This document shows positions 27,301-35,535 of a DNA stretch of 64,000 bases, in pieces. Origin of the DNA: Bacteroidota bacterium (lineage in GTDB: Bacteria; Bacteroidota; Bacteroidia; Bacteroidales; Lentimicrobiaceae); the NCBI GenBank assembly GCA_023434665.1, contig JAEYSM010000052.1, positions 8,559 to 72,558 on the forward strand, given 5' to 3'. The notes under the pieces were generated by a model that had not been told where the DNA came from, ran no database searches, and saw only the letters and a program-made list of their open reading frames with translations. The position numbers and the translations under genes were made by a program. Positions within the stretch are counted from its first letter, which is position 1. Every line of letters starts with the position of its first letter.

Positions 27301-27767
27301 GCCACAACATTTTGGGATGGCCAGAATGCATTTCTTGAATAAACTGTAGGATTGATCGGAGGTAGTCCATCATTTGAGTTATATATTCCAGGGTCTCCTG
27401 ATGTAGGTGCAATTTTAAAATTGGGATAATCGGTATATTCGGAAGTAATGATATTTGTTGTGGTGTTTCCGTTTAAAGGAATAGCGACACTTACAGCCAG
27501 ATGTTGAATATCAGGAAGTCCTTTAATTGTTTCGTTTATTCCCCCTTTCAGTAAGATTCTGATCTCATCAGATTCTTTTACTGATTGTGAAGTAAAACAA
27601 CCCAAAGAAAAATCAATGATAATTCTCTGTTGTTCTTCAATGACATTGATGCCTGGTTCGCAAGTTGCGTTTTCATCAAGGTAGAATACCATATTGTCAT
27701 CCTTAGCTACAGCAACAGAATTTATTGACAGAACAGTTATACAGAAAATGAGTAATAGATTCTTCAT
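24309..27767 (-). CDS. RgpB-like gingipain (C25 cysteine protease) with T9SS sorting domain
   Basis: An 1152-residue secreted protease. After the signal peptide comes a propeptide (about 25-235), then a C25 catalytic domain (about 245-600) very like P. gingivalis RgpB: LVGDAMYIPP, YEKN, His457 in GHGS, Cys489 in AGCNNGAF, TWYPPMEAQDE and DTWILFGDPS. Asp400 in GEYDFEH sits at the position of RgpB Asp163, which fixes the substrate Arg in the S1 pocket, by my alignment from memory. Ig-like, FN3-like and jelly-roll regions follow, one WxTSGxGxF module (about 970-1010) and a T9SS domain ending GKLIKI. Arg (or basic-residue) specificity is inferred. A sigma-54-like promoter lies just upstream. Confidence 0.86.
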   Translation of the reverse strand: MKNLLLIFCITVLSINSVAVAKDDNMVFYLDENATCEPGINVIEEQQRIIIDFSLGCFTSQSVKESDEIRILLKGGINETIKGLPDIQHLAVSVAIPLNGNTTTNIITSEYTDYPNFKIAPTSGDPGIYNSNDGLPPINPTVYSRNAFWPSQNVVAHDPYIWAGTRGQSIHFYPIQYNPVTQILRVFHNIKISIETTNEAGINELTHNVISNPFFNDSEAHFSNPANSRFVNAAVAQEDLSRYLIPSETGNMLVISHPLFKDELLPFIDWKNQKGIACEIVDLSTITNGSNDISQAIRDFVKDYYLTKGLNYLILVGDAMYIPPCIAEKGVSDNMYGYILGDDSYPEILVGRFPSSKIEECRIMIQRTIQYEKNPFISEAYARFIGIGSGLGTGDDGEYDFEHIRNISKQLSTNVYKSVVELYDGSRGEFDQNGNPTSQMVSNELTKGAGALMYIGHGSSNSWVTTGFSTTDIKKLQNKVHPFIWSAGCNNGAFESTTSLAEMFLNAGTDGIPAGAVAALMSSTTQTWYPPMEAQDEIALILGGHKPLNTSNTFGGVSLSGCMKMNDKYGLAGYRTTDTWILFGDPSMELRTALPKNFNPQHPTKIGSDQNSIIVKNIEAGTLICASVNGTILSTVVAQETVATIEINNLNQVDKITLTLSAKNYIPYVTEILVTDLPGIAVDPTPGNNTNKNSKTPEFSWNLSEGCTPENYTFQIRRKGTQIWESQILTSASEIQATVLDYSTNYEWRVISSNMDGNAESAVFQFQTIDAPDEDFEQNSFPRNSWINQHDWYVDDSEAFEGIYSLHSGSTATREISSLVYECETISCDYISFVFKTHIQNESSKLAFFIDNFMIAEWDYSTNWTNFTYQVEPGNHQLEWRFSSNDTTGEAAAWLDNIYLPVNLPVEITALSQEACPSNFIMLSTSVSNHASLFWETSGSGSFDDATRADAIYFPSSEDLENDSITLKMNVVANSTCATETYDYVVKLLKFQSIPVVNDTTLYLGETISINRLKNDVKQFLICGNQTYELPLTLDQSILIPGDNTITILLENELGCTTTTEFKVTLINSQRPDSKTLTIFPNPASEKVNIHIPDAPATAQISLFNMEGLLVDCQNINPRNSQSIDINNLKPGFYIIKAEYDGNITTGKLIKI

Positions 27768-27800
27768 ATGCCAGATCCATTAGCGTTTGGATCGGGCCAA

Positions 27801-27816
27801 GGCAAGTGGTATGCCC
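27801..27816 (-). promoter_or_regulatory. Sigma-54-like -24/-12 promoter of the gingipain-like gene
   Basis: Minus strand reads GGGCAT-ACCAC-TTGCC. The invariant GG and GC dinucleotides are exactly 12 nt apart, as in TGGCAC-N5-TTGCW. It lies 33-49 bp before the ATG at 27767 and next to an NtrC-family activator gene. Confidence 0.5.
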
Positions 27817-27841
27817 TAAATAGAATACTTTATTTTTATGA

Positions 27842-27885
27842 CTGTTATGATGGTTGGTAAGATGCAGAATATCAATACATAACAG
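27842..27885. promoter_or_regulatory. 8-bp inverted repeat, candidate activator site
   Basis: CTGTTATG (27842-27849) and CATAACAG (27878-27885) are perfect reverse complements. They lie upstream of the sigma-54-like promoter at a distance usual for enhancer-binding proteins. Confidence 0.4.
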
Positions 27886-27943
27886 ACGAATATTATTTAT
27901 AAAAAAGAAATGCGATGTGGACATTGGAAGATGAAAACCAACA

Positions 27944-27969
27944 AAAAAGCGCACAGCTGTGCGCTTTTT
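27944..27969 (-). terminator. Intrinsic terminator of the two-component operon
   Basis: A 26-bp perfect palindrome (AAAAAGCGCACAG / CTGTGCGCTTTTT) forms an 11-bp stem with loop AGCT and a U-run on the minus strand, 54 bp after the response-regulator stop. Confidence 0.8.
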
Positions 27970-28022
27970 CAATTAATAGAGATTAGTGATATTCTTATAA
28001 GAGAGGGGGGTAATTATTTCGA

Positions 28023-29405
28023 TCAAACCTGATCTTTAACGATTTTAATATTGAACTTTTTCATCCTTCTTATGAGGGAATCCCGTGAAATTCCCAACAT
28101 TTTCGCGGTGAGCATCTGATTATAACCGCACTCATTTAATGCATGAAGGATGAGGTTTTGTTCCTGTTCCTCCAGATTCAATGCAATAGGCGTAATCCCG
28201 GTTTTATTTGATTTTGGAAGAAGTTGAAAATCAATTGTGCTGAGAGTACTGGTATTGCAGAAGATCATTGCACGTTCTATCATATTTCTTAATTCCCTTA
28301 CATTTCCCGAAAACTCGTAATCGGAGAGAGCCTCGATTAGTTGAGAACTTATCTTTGGTGTTGGTTTTTTAAGTCGGTCAGCGAAATAATCCACATAGTA
28401 TTTCAGGAGTGGTTCAATATCTTCTTTCCTTTCACGTAGTGGAGGAATATGGATTGTAATTGTGTTTAAACGATGAAAAAGATCTAATCTGAAAAGCTTA
28501 TTTTTAATCAGGTTGTCAACATCATGATTGGTTGCTGAAATAATTCTGAAATCCACCTGGATTTCTTCAGAGCCTCCAACCTGCTTAATTTTCTTTTCTT
28601 CAATAGCTCTTAAAAGTTTGGCTTGAAGTGCAAATGGCATGTCGGCTATTTCATCAAGGAATAAAGTTCCTCCATTTGCCATTTCAAAGAACCCCTTTTT
28701 ATCAGCAATAGCTCCAGTGAAACTTCCTTTAACATGTCCAAAGAACTCACTTTCAAGTAAAGAATCAGTTACTGCGCTGCTATTAACCGGAATAAAGGGC
28801 TCATATTTCTGTTCGCTGGCATAATGAATTATCCTGGCTATAATTTCCTTGCCTGTGCCACTTTCACCCGTTATCAATACATTGGTATGGTTGTATTTTG
28901 CTGCGGTATTTGCCAGATCCAATACTTGTTTTATGGCATGGCTTTCGCCAATGAAAGTCCTGTCAATCATACGTTCAAGCTCTGAAGATATTAGTGAATT
29001 GCGATTCTCCATTTCTTTGAACTGGTGATACATGTGCAAATACTTCTCTGTCCTTTCTATGGCGAGTTGTATATCGATGTGTCTGAAAGGTTTTCTAAGG
29101 TAGTCGATAGCTCCTTCTCTCAGTGCTTCGATCACAGTATCTATATCTCCGTGTCCGGAAATTATGATTACCTCCATTGAAGGATAAAGTTTCCTGACCT
29201 GTTTAAGGATGTCAATCCCATTCATGCCGGGTAATCTTACATCCAGAATCAGCAGATCATAAGGTCTCCTTCGCATACTGGCAAATCCATCTCCTGGTGT
29301 GGCAGCAGTGTAAACATCAAAATTCCTTAATTGGAGATATTCCTGTAGCTCCTGCGAGAAATCAATTTCATCGTCCAATATAAGTACAGTAAGCTTTTTA
29401 CTCAT
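28023..29405 (-). CDS. NtrC-family sigma-54-dependent response regulator
   Basis: A 460-residue regulator: receiver domain with phospho-acceptor Asp55 (LILDVRLPG), sigma-54 AAA+ domain with Walker A GESGTGKE (180-187), the sigma-54 contact loop GSFTGA (227-232) and LDEIADMPF, then a Fis-type helix-turn-helix at the C-terminus (LTAKMLGISRDSLIRRM). It activates sigma-54 promoters after phosphorylation. Its start overlaps the end of the partner kinase gene by 8 bp. The sigma-54-like site before the gingipain gene lies immediately downstream, so that gene is its likely target. Confidence 0.92.
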   Translation of the reverse strand: MSKKLTVLILDDEIDFSQELQEYLQLRNFDVYTAATPGDGFASMRRRPYDLLILDVRLPGMNGIDILKQVRKLYPSMEVIIISGHGDIDTVIEALREGAIDYLRKPFRHIDIQLAIERTEKYLHMYHQFKEMENRNSLISSELERMIDRTFIGESHAIKQVLDLANTAAKYNHTNVLITGESGTGKEIIARIIHYASEQKYEPFIPVNSSAVTDSLLESEFFGHVKGSFTGAIADKKGFFEMANGGTLFLDEIADMPFALQAKLLRAIEEKKIKQVGGSEEIQVDFRIISATNHDVDNLIKNKLFRLDLFHRLNTITIHIPPLRERKEDIEPLLKYYVDYFADRLKKPTPKISSQLIEALSDYEFSGNVRELRNMIERAMIFCNTSTLSTIDFQLLPKSNKTGITPIALNLEEQEQNLILHALNECGYNQMLTAKMLGISRDSLIRRMKKFNIKIVKDQV

Positions 29406-31551
29406 GTTTGGTAGTTTGTTTCGATGAAGGCATCTCTTTTATTGTGGTGCCATTTATAACAGGGATTTTTACTGTAACTGTTGTTCCTTCTCCCTTTTTG
29501 CTTTGAATATGAATAGAGCCATTGTGTTCATTTAAGATCTTCTGAGATATTGCAAGGCCGAGACCTGTTCCTTTCCCCGGAGCTTTACTGGTTACAAAAG
29601 GCTTCGTGATATGGTCAAGTTGATTGCTTTCAATGCCCATTCCATTGTCAGTTACAGAAAGATGAAATTTCGAGTCAGTAATAACACCTTTAATAGTAAT
29701 GACCGGATTGTAATTCTGAACGATGTTCATTTTTTCAAGCATTGTATCGCGTGCGTTCGATAACAAATTTAACAACACCTGTTCTATTTTATAAGTATTC
29801 CCATGTATAAAAGCATCTTTAGTACTTTCATCTAAATGTTTAATAACCTCTATTCCATTATTTTTTAGCTGTTCTGTAAAGAGTGATAGAGTATTGTCAA
29901 GAGGCTCTGCTACATTGAAAGAAGTAAGAATCATATCATCATTTCCACGGGCAAAATTCCTTACGTGGTCAATAATATTGCGCATCCGGTGTATGCTTTC
30001 AAAGATTTTAGTGTTCTTTTCTTTTATGTAATTAGCGTCTGCTGTTCCTCTGGCAAGGGCTTGAAATAAATTATCAATTCCAAATGAAATAGTATTTAAA
30101 GGCTGGTTTATCTCATGTGCAATACCGGTTGCCATTTCACCGATAGCAACCATTCTTTCTGTCTGAATTATATGTTTTTCGAGTTCTCTTTCTTTGGTAA
30201 TGTCGGTACAGAAAATAAGGTATTGATCTGCAGATAGTTTAACGCTTTCTGTCTTAACCAATAAGGTTTTACCATTTGAGTTGACAACGAATTCACACTT
30301 AGATAATTTCCCATTAAGAAGATTCTGAACTTTTGTATTGGGGCTTGCCAGTTCATACTGATTTAGAATACTAAGTATATTCAAAACTCCTTCCTGTTTA
30401 ATAAAGTCGGGGAACATTAATCCAAAAGCCTTATTATATTCATAAATGATTCCTTTTGAAGAGGTTATCACGATACCTTCAGGGGCATTCTCAATATAGC
30501 TTCGATAACGTAATTCACTTGCCACAAGATGTTTACGGGTTTCATCACGCTCGAGAGCATTTCCGGTGATTGTTCCAAACACTGATAATGCTTTCAATTC
30601 TGAAGCTTCCCATGAAAGTACAGAGGTGCTTTCCAGCAAAATTATGTACCCATAATGTTTTTCTCCTGAAGTTACATTTATAGAAATAGTCTGGGTGTTT
30701 TCTTTCTCTGCTTCGATTGAAAATACCTCACCTTTGTCAATCTTATAGGGTAGATGCCAGGGCCCATTAAACCCGTCTGAGCTAAGAAGTATTACCGCTT
30801 CCTGATGTTTATTAAACTCTTTGGCCAATTTCAGTTTTGAATCATTCAGAGTTTTAATGGATACAGGGAAGTTGGTCAGTGATTGTTTTTCAGGGTTGAG
30901 GCTATCTAATTGATTTTCATCATAAAAAATAGGCTTGAGTTTATTGGATGGAATAAAAACAGCTAAAGAAGACCCACAAACACTGGCTATGTCTCTCAGC
31001 ATAAAATGTATTGAACTGATCAGATCGAAATTGCCTGAGAACCTTGCTGAAGCTAGCGAAACTGCTTTTTGTAACTGTAATCTAAGGCGAAGAATTTCCT
31101 GTATTTCCTGAAAGCGATTATTGCTCTCCTGAAGATGTTGGCTTTGCAGTAATAATTCTTGTTTTTGATTAAATAACTGTAGGAAAACCCTCACCTTACT
31201 TAATAAAACTTCATGGTGATAAGGTTTTGAAATGTAATCAACTGCTCCTGATCTATATCCTTGCGAAACGCTGAATTCATCAAAGTGGATGGCAGAAATA
31301 AAGATAATTGGTGTAAGAGTGTTGAGTTGTTGTTTCCTGATTAATTCTGCAAGTTCAAAGCCATTCATAACAGGCATTGAAACATCGAGGATTATCAATG
31401 CAAATTCTGTATTCTCGGTAATTCTTAAAGCTTCATGACCACTTGTAGCTTTATGCAGTGACGCCTGTTCTTTGCGTAAAGCCGTCTCAAGCAGTATCAG
31501 ATTTACTTCAATGTCATCAACAAGTAAGATTTTAGGTAAGTTCGTTATCAT
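29398..31551 (-). CDS. Receiver-PAS-type hybrid sensor histidine kinase
   Basis: Partner kinase of the NtrC-type regulator. I start at the ATG at 31551 (717 aa) because the receiver domain begins within six residues; the longer frame to 31635 adds a stretch unlike any domain. Domains: N-terminal receiver (Asp56), coiled-coil linker (about 135-180), GAF-like region (about 185-345), PAS (about 365-465), dimerisation domain with His479 in GIAHEINQP and an ATPase domain (LLNLLSNA, VTDNGMGI, GKGTGLGLA). No membrane segment is visible after this start, so it senses a cytoplasmic signal or an unidentified upstream partner. Confidence 0.85.
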   Translation of the reverse strand: MITNLPKILLVDDIEVNLILLETALRKEQASLHKATSGHEALRITENTEFALIILDVSMPVMNGFELAELIRKQQLNTLTPIIFISAIHFDEFSVSQGYRSGAVDYISKPYHHEVLLSKVRVFLQLFNQKQELLLQSQHLQESNNRFQEIQEILRLRLQLQKAVSLASARFSGNFDLISSIHFMLRDIASVCGSSLAVFIPSNKLKPIFYDENQLDSLNPEKQSLTNFPVSIKTLNDSKLKLAKEFNKHQEAVILLSSDGFNGPWHLPYKIDKGEVFSIEAEKENTQTISINVTSGEKHYGYIILLESTSVLSWEASELKALSVFGTITGNALERDETRKHLVASELRYRSYIENAPEGIVITSSKGIIYEYNKAFGLMFPDFIKQEGVLNILSILNQYELASPNTKVQNLLNGKLSKCEFVVNSNGKTLLVKTESVKLSADQYLIFCTDITKERELEKHIIQTERMVAIGEMATGIAHEINQPLNTISFGIDNLFQALARGTADANYIKEKNTKIFESIHRMRNIIDHVRNFARGNDDMILTSFNVAEPLDNTLSLFTEQLKNNGIEVIKHLDESTKDAFIHGNTYKIEQVLLNLLSNARDTMLEKMNIVQNYNPVITIKGVITDSKFHLSVTDNGMGIESNQLDHITKPFVTSKAPGKGTGLGLAISQKILNEHNGSIHIQSKKGEGTTVTVKIPVINGTTIKEMPSSKQTTKHE

Positions 31552-31707
31552 GATGTGCTTATGTTTCCCGTAACTAAAGTATAAAAATATTGCATCAAAA
31601 CGATACTGAGCATATATCAGAAATAGTATGCCCAAGGATTAATAACCCAAATGGAAAAAAGTCATATCATAAACTCGTTTTTTATAAAATTCCCGCAGGA
31701 TTTAAAA

Positions 31708-31736
31708 AAAAGAGGCTGTTGGAAACAGCCTCTTTT
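31708..31736 (-). terminator. Intrinsic terminator after the C25 protein gene
   Basis: A perfect 13-bp stem (AAAAGAGGCTGTT / AACAGCCTCTTTT) with a 3-nt loop and a U-run on the minus strand, just after the stop at 31750. Confidence 0.82.
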
Positions 31737-31749
31737 AAGTTATACTTCC

Positions 31750-34700
31750 TTACCTTATCAATAATTTTTGTAAAGTGCTTCCTTTTGCCGATTTCACTTT
31801 TATAAAGTATATACCAGCAGGTAAATTGTTAAGGTTAAAAGTCTCTATTTGTTTCATGGCATTAATGGTAATGTTCCTATTCAACACTTCTCTTCCTGTT
31901 GAATGGAATATCTGAATAAGTGCATCTCCCTTTAATGTTTTATCAAACAGTATAGTAAATTCCCCTGAATTTGGATTTGGATAAATAACGAAACTACTGT
32001 TGGTATTTTCAGGTAAACCTGTGCATGCTTCAACATTTACCAATGTTGTAGCTATAGTTTCACAGCCATCTGTATCAGTCACTGTAACTGAATAATCTTT
32101 TGAATTACCGGCACCGATATCTTCGGCTAATATGGTTATCTGAGATTGACTTTCCCCATTAGACCATACATAGGTTTCATATCCTGCATCAGCAGAAAGC
32201 TGGATAGTATGATTTATACATATTGTTGTGTCAGATGGTAGGTTAATTACTGGAGCTTTTATAGTTACCTCGTGCGATACTGAATTCGAACACTGGTTTT
32301 CAGAGTCAGTTTCTGTTAATGTAACTATACCGGTTAAAGGTTGTCCCCAATTGACAGAAATTTCCTGAGTATCCTGACCGGAACCAATTGATCCGCCCTC
32401 TACGTTCCAGGTAAAAGTATTTCCTTCATTGATTTCAGCAGTGAAAACTATATTTGTAGAGTTTGCACATGCCATATCAACACCATTAATAACAGGTATT
32501 GGTGAAGGTTTAACTAGCACATTCATAGAGACCTCTGAAGAACATCCATATGCATTGGTCTCATTCAGATAAACGGTGACTGAATCAGTTATTGTCCAGT
32601 TAATGTGTGCCTCGTTTGAAGACTCACCTGATGTAATACTTCCACCTTCAACACTCCATAAATAACTGTTTTCTGTTCCGGCAGCAGTATAAATTGTAGT
32701 TGGATCGAATTGGCAAACTTCAACCGGTCCGTCAATAACAGGAGTTGGAACAGGGTTGATTTGTAAAATCATCTCCGATGAAATATCTTCACAAATGCCA
32801 TTTCCTGCATGTAATGTAAGAGTTACTTGCCCTGCATTTATGTCTTCGATACCTGGTATGTAGGAAGCCAGTAATATAGTTGAATCTTCGAATGATCCGG
32901 TTCCGCTTGTTGTCCACCAAACGTATGTGTGATTTTCTGCAGTTGCTTCAGCAGTATAAATAGCATTGGCACAAATCTGTTGATCGACAATTGCGATTAT
33001 TGGTTCGGGTAAAAATGAAACCTGAAGGTAATCAGTCGAATCTCCAATTGCTGAATTGTAAGCTGTAAGAGACAGAGTAACCATTCCTGCTGCAACATCC
33101 TCAACACTTGGTGTATAGATTGGGAGAAGTAAAGTGGGATCATCAAAGAATCCTGTACCGGTTGTCTGCCATTCTAATGATTCATAATTAATAGCAGATC
33201 CTGAAAGCTGAATAGCATCATCAAAGCATGTATTGATATCTTCGCCGGCATAAGCTGAAGTTACATTAGGAACTACTGTAATGGTGCTTTCATAACGATT
33301 ACAATTTTGCTTTGTGATGATAATTTTAAGAACAGTTCCTGCAGGTTGAGGCTCAAACTGAACTTCAACAGTTTCGGAATCAGTCGTTGATGCAGTTCCA
33401 AGAATAATTCCATCTAAAGAGACACATATTTTTGAATTGAGTGCTGTTGTGACAGTGAGTCCTGATGCGCTTTCAAATATTTCAGCATCGTAGGAAGCAA
33501 CTATTGTATCAGGCATGTTATAACAAATCCTTACAAATGCATCGCCGTGGTGGTGGAAGAGATTGTATGTAACACGTTTGTTGTTAACATTGTAAGGCCA
33601 GTTTGACTGCTTGAGGAAGAATTTTCCTGCTGCTTGTCCGAATGCCGGCAAAACACCCCTTTCTTCTACTTCAGAACCGTAAGTCATAAATTGAGGCCAC
33701 ATATTGTCGATCATACCCCAAACAAAAACATCATTCACAAACGAATAGGATGTCTCAGAGGCAGCGGTTAATCCAAGGGCACCTGAAGGATTATTATTAT
33801 ATGTATAACGGTGGAATTTTTCGGTAAAGCACTCGCCGCTCCAATTGTACTTTCCTGTCAGGCAGTTAATCGAAAGAATCCATGTAAGGTCTGTATTTGT
33901 CAATCCACCTATGTTTGAATTTGTGTAGTATGGCTCGCCCCAACCTGTTTCCATTCCATGATCACGATGCATCAGCATGAATGAACCCGCGTTAATGGCA
34001 CTATTAATTTGGGAAGCATTACCTCCTGTCCAACCACCCATAAGTGCAGGTGTTTGAGGAATATAACCCATTCCATTTGGACCGAAAACGCCAACTACCG
34101 TATTCGTATTGGTTGCTGTTGACCATACTGAACCCGGATATCCACTGTAAATTTCGTTTATTCTGACAGGTGTTTTCCCTAATGAATTTCTCCAGAAGCC
34201 CCCTACGACTTCCGAGCAAACCTGAAACCATCTTTCTGTCTGCCATCCCAATGCAGTGATAGGCTTATCATAAAAATCAGGATTTGTAGGCAGATTTCGT
34301 TCGTAGTTCATGAACTTTGAAATCATGGTTTTAAGATGCGTTTCATTCTGTGCAGTCATCCTGGCAAAAATGATATCAGGCATATCATCGTTATTGATAT
34401 CAGAAAGTATGTTGTCTGATACACAGTAGTTGTCGTAAATAGGTGATGTTATGGTTGATGCATTATTTGATCCATAATCACCTAAAAGTAGCACTGCTAC
34501 AGGAGGTATATCCCAAGTAGTATATGCAGTAGTGAAATATGTCTTAAGGCTTGCAGCATTAACATTTAGTCCTATATCAGAGAGCTTTACAACACCTGTG
34601 TAGATGCCTTCCTCATTACGGAATTTCTTAATAGAATCGGCATACTGGCTAAAAATCGGATCATTAGGAACAACAATCAAATACTCATATCCGGTTAATA

Positions 34701-35448
34701 AGGATCTGTCATTATATCTTTTATCATAGTCAACCTTTGGAAGGGAAGAGTAGTTATATATAACATCTTGCAGAATCTGATCCCAATGTGGATTTCTGTA
34801 TTTGCTATCGCCAAATTGTCGTGAACCACCTTCAAATTTTACATTAAACCTAATATCCCTGATCACAAATAGTTCTTTTGTTACCGGGTTGTATTGAAAA
34901 GGATTAATATTTAACATACACACGTCAACTCCCCTGATTTGAGTAAAATCACCAAGTACCACATTTTGTGCAGGGTAAAGTGAATTTCGTGAGTAGACCG
35001 ATTCCTTTTTTGCATAATGAAGTGGTCCCTCATCGTTGTCCAAAGGAATTCTTGGAGCCGGTGCAACAATCACATCATTAATCTTTTCTGTTCTGATATC
35101 AATTATTTCAATCACTGGTACAGATCCTTGAGGAATAGCAATATATCTCCCCATTGACGGCAGATCAGGGTATCCTTCTTCACCAGGTAATAATGATTCG
35201 GAAAAGAGAACATTTTTCATTCGGGTGCCATTAATATCAATATCCTCCATACTGAAATTCTGGAGTGAAAAGTTAAGTGACAGTCCGTCAGTCGATTCTC
35301 TGACTTTTGAAAGACCCTGGGGGCCCCAGCTTCCCTGGTAACGAATCTCTTGTGCAAAAATAACCGTTGATACTAGTAACATTACAAATGACAAGGTAAT
35401 CCGTAACGATAAACCAGACCGGTTGCGGCAGCGTAAAAATTTTATCAT
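31750..35448 (-). CDS. Gingipain-family (C25) protein with PKD/Ig-like repeats and T9SS sorting domain
   Basis: A 1232-residue secreted protein. The N-terminal signal helix (about 15-33) is preceded by a basic segment. A pro-region is followed by a C25 domain (about 250-690) with His497 in HRDHG and Cys529 in SINCLTG; their 32-residue spacing equals that of the neighbouring gingipain. The C-terminal half has two WxTSGxGxF modules (about 750-880), two PKD-like units (VEGGSITSG, VEGGSIGSG) and a T9SS domain ending LQKLLIR. It diverges from RgpB around the S1 site, so specificity is unknown. Terminators lie on both sides, so it is a single-gene unit. Confidence 0.83.
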   Translation of the reverse strand: MIKFLRCRNRSGLSLRITLSFVMLLVSTVIFAQEIRYQGSWGPQGLSKVRESTDGLSLNFSLQNFSMEDIDINGTRMKNVLFSESLLPGEEGYPDLPSMGRYIAIPQGSVPVIEIIDIRTEKINDVIVAPAPRIPLDNDEGPLHYAKKESVYSRNSLYPAQNVVLGDFTQIRGVDVCMLNINPFQYNPVTKELFVIRDIRFNVKFEGGSRQFGDSKYRNPHWDQILQDVIYNYSSLPKVDYDKRYNDRSLLTGYEYLIVVPNDPIFSQYADSIKKFRNEEGIYTGVVKLSDIGLNVNAASLKTYFTTAYTTWDIPPVAVLLLGDYGSNNASTITSPIYDNYCVSDNILSDINNDDMPDIIFARMTAQNETHLKTMISKFMNYERNLPTNPDFYDKPITALGWQTERWFQVCSEVVGGFWRNSLGKTPVRINEIYSGYPGSVWSTATNTNTVVGVFGPNGMGYIPQTPALMGGWTGGNASQINSAINAGSFMLMHRDHGMETGWGEPYYTNSNIGGLTNTDLTWILSINCLTGKYNWSGECFTEKFHRYTYNNNPSGALGLTAASETSYSFVNDVFVWGMIDNMWPQFMTYGSEVEERGVLPAFGQAAGKFFLKQSNWPYNVNNKRVTYNLFHHHGDAFVRICYNMPDTIVASYDAEIFESASGLTVTTALNSKICVSLDGIILGTASTTDSETVEVQFEPQPAGTVLKIIITKQNCNRYESTITVVPNVTSAYAGEDINTCFDDAIQLSGSAINYESLEWQTTGTGFFDDPTLLLPIYTPSVEDVAAGMVTLSLTAYNSAIGDSTDYLQVSFLPEPIIAIVDQQICANAIYTAEATAENHTYVWWTTSGTGSFEDSTILLASYIPGIEDINAGQVTLTLHAGNGICEDISSEMILQINPVPTPVIDGPVEVCQFDPTTIYTAAGTENSYLWSVEGGSITSGESSNEAHINWTITDSVTVYLNETNAYGCSSEVSMNVLVKPSPIPVINGVDMACANSTNIVFTAEINEGNTFTWNVEGGSIGSGQDTQEISVNWGQPLTGIVTLTETDSENQCSNSVSHEVTIKAPVINLPSDTTICINHTIQLSADAGYETYVWSNGESQSQITILAEDIGAGNSKDYSVTVTDTDGCETIATTLVNVEACTGLPENTNSSFVIYPNPNSGEFTILFDKTLKGDALIQIFHSTGREVLNRNITINAMKQIETFNLNNLPAGIYFIKVKSAKGSTLQKLLIR

Positions 35449-35473
35449 GATGGAAGTAATTGGTTGTATCTGA

Positions 35474-35481
35474 CAAATATA
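35474..35481 (-). promoter_or_regulatory. Possible -7 box of the 31750-35448 gene
   Basis: Minus-strand TATATTTG fits TAnnTTTG, about 25 bp before the ATG. No clear -33 TTG, as the region is taken up by the preceding terminator. Confidence 0.3.
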
Positions 35482-35482
35482 T

Positions 35483-35518
35483 AAAAAAAAGGAACCTTGT
35501 AAAAGATTCCTTTTTTTT
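35483..35518 (-). terminator. Intrinsic terminator after the Asp-box protein gene
   Basis: A 12-bp stem (AAAAAAAAGGAA / TTCCTTTTTTTT) with a 12-nt loop lies 17 bp after the stop at 35536. Its long A/T runs make it usable from either side. Confidence 0.65.
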
Positions 35519-35535
35519 GTTGTGATGTGGTAAAT

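Noticed and set aside
27703..27972. 89-residue frame on the minus strand before the gingipain gene
   Set aside because: Covers the terminator palindrome, the sigma-54-like promoter and the gingipain start; composition is random-like.
31590..31805. 71-residue plus-strand frame
   Set aside because: Runs across a terminator and into two minus-strand genes or their leaders.
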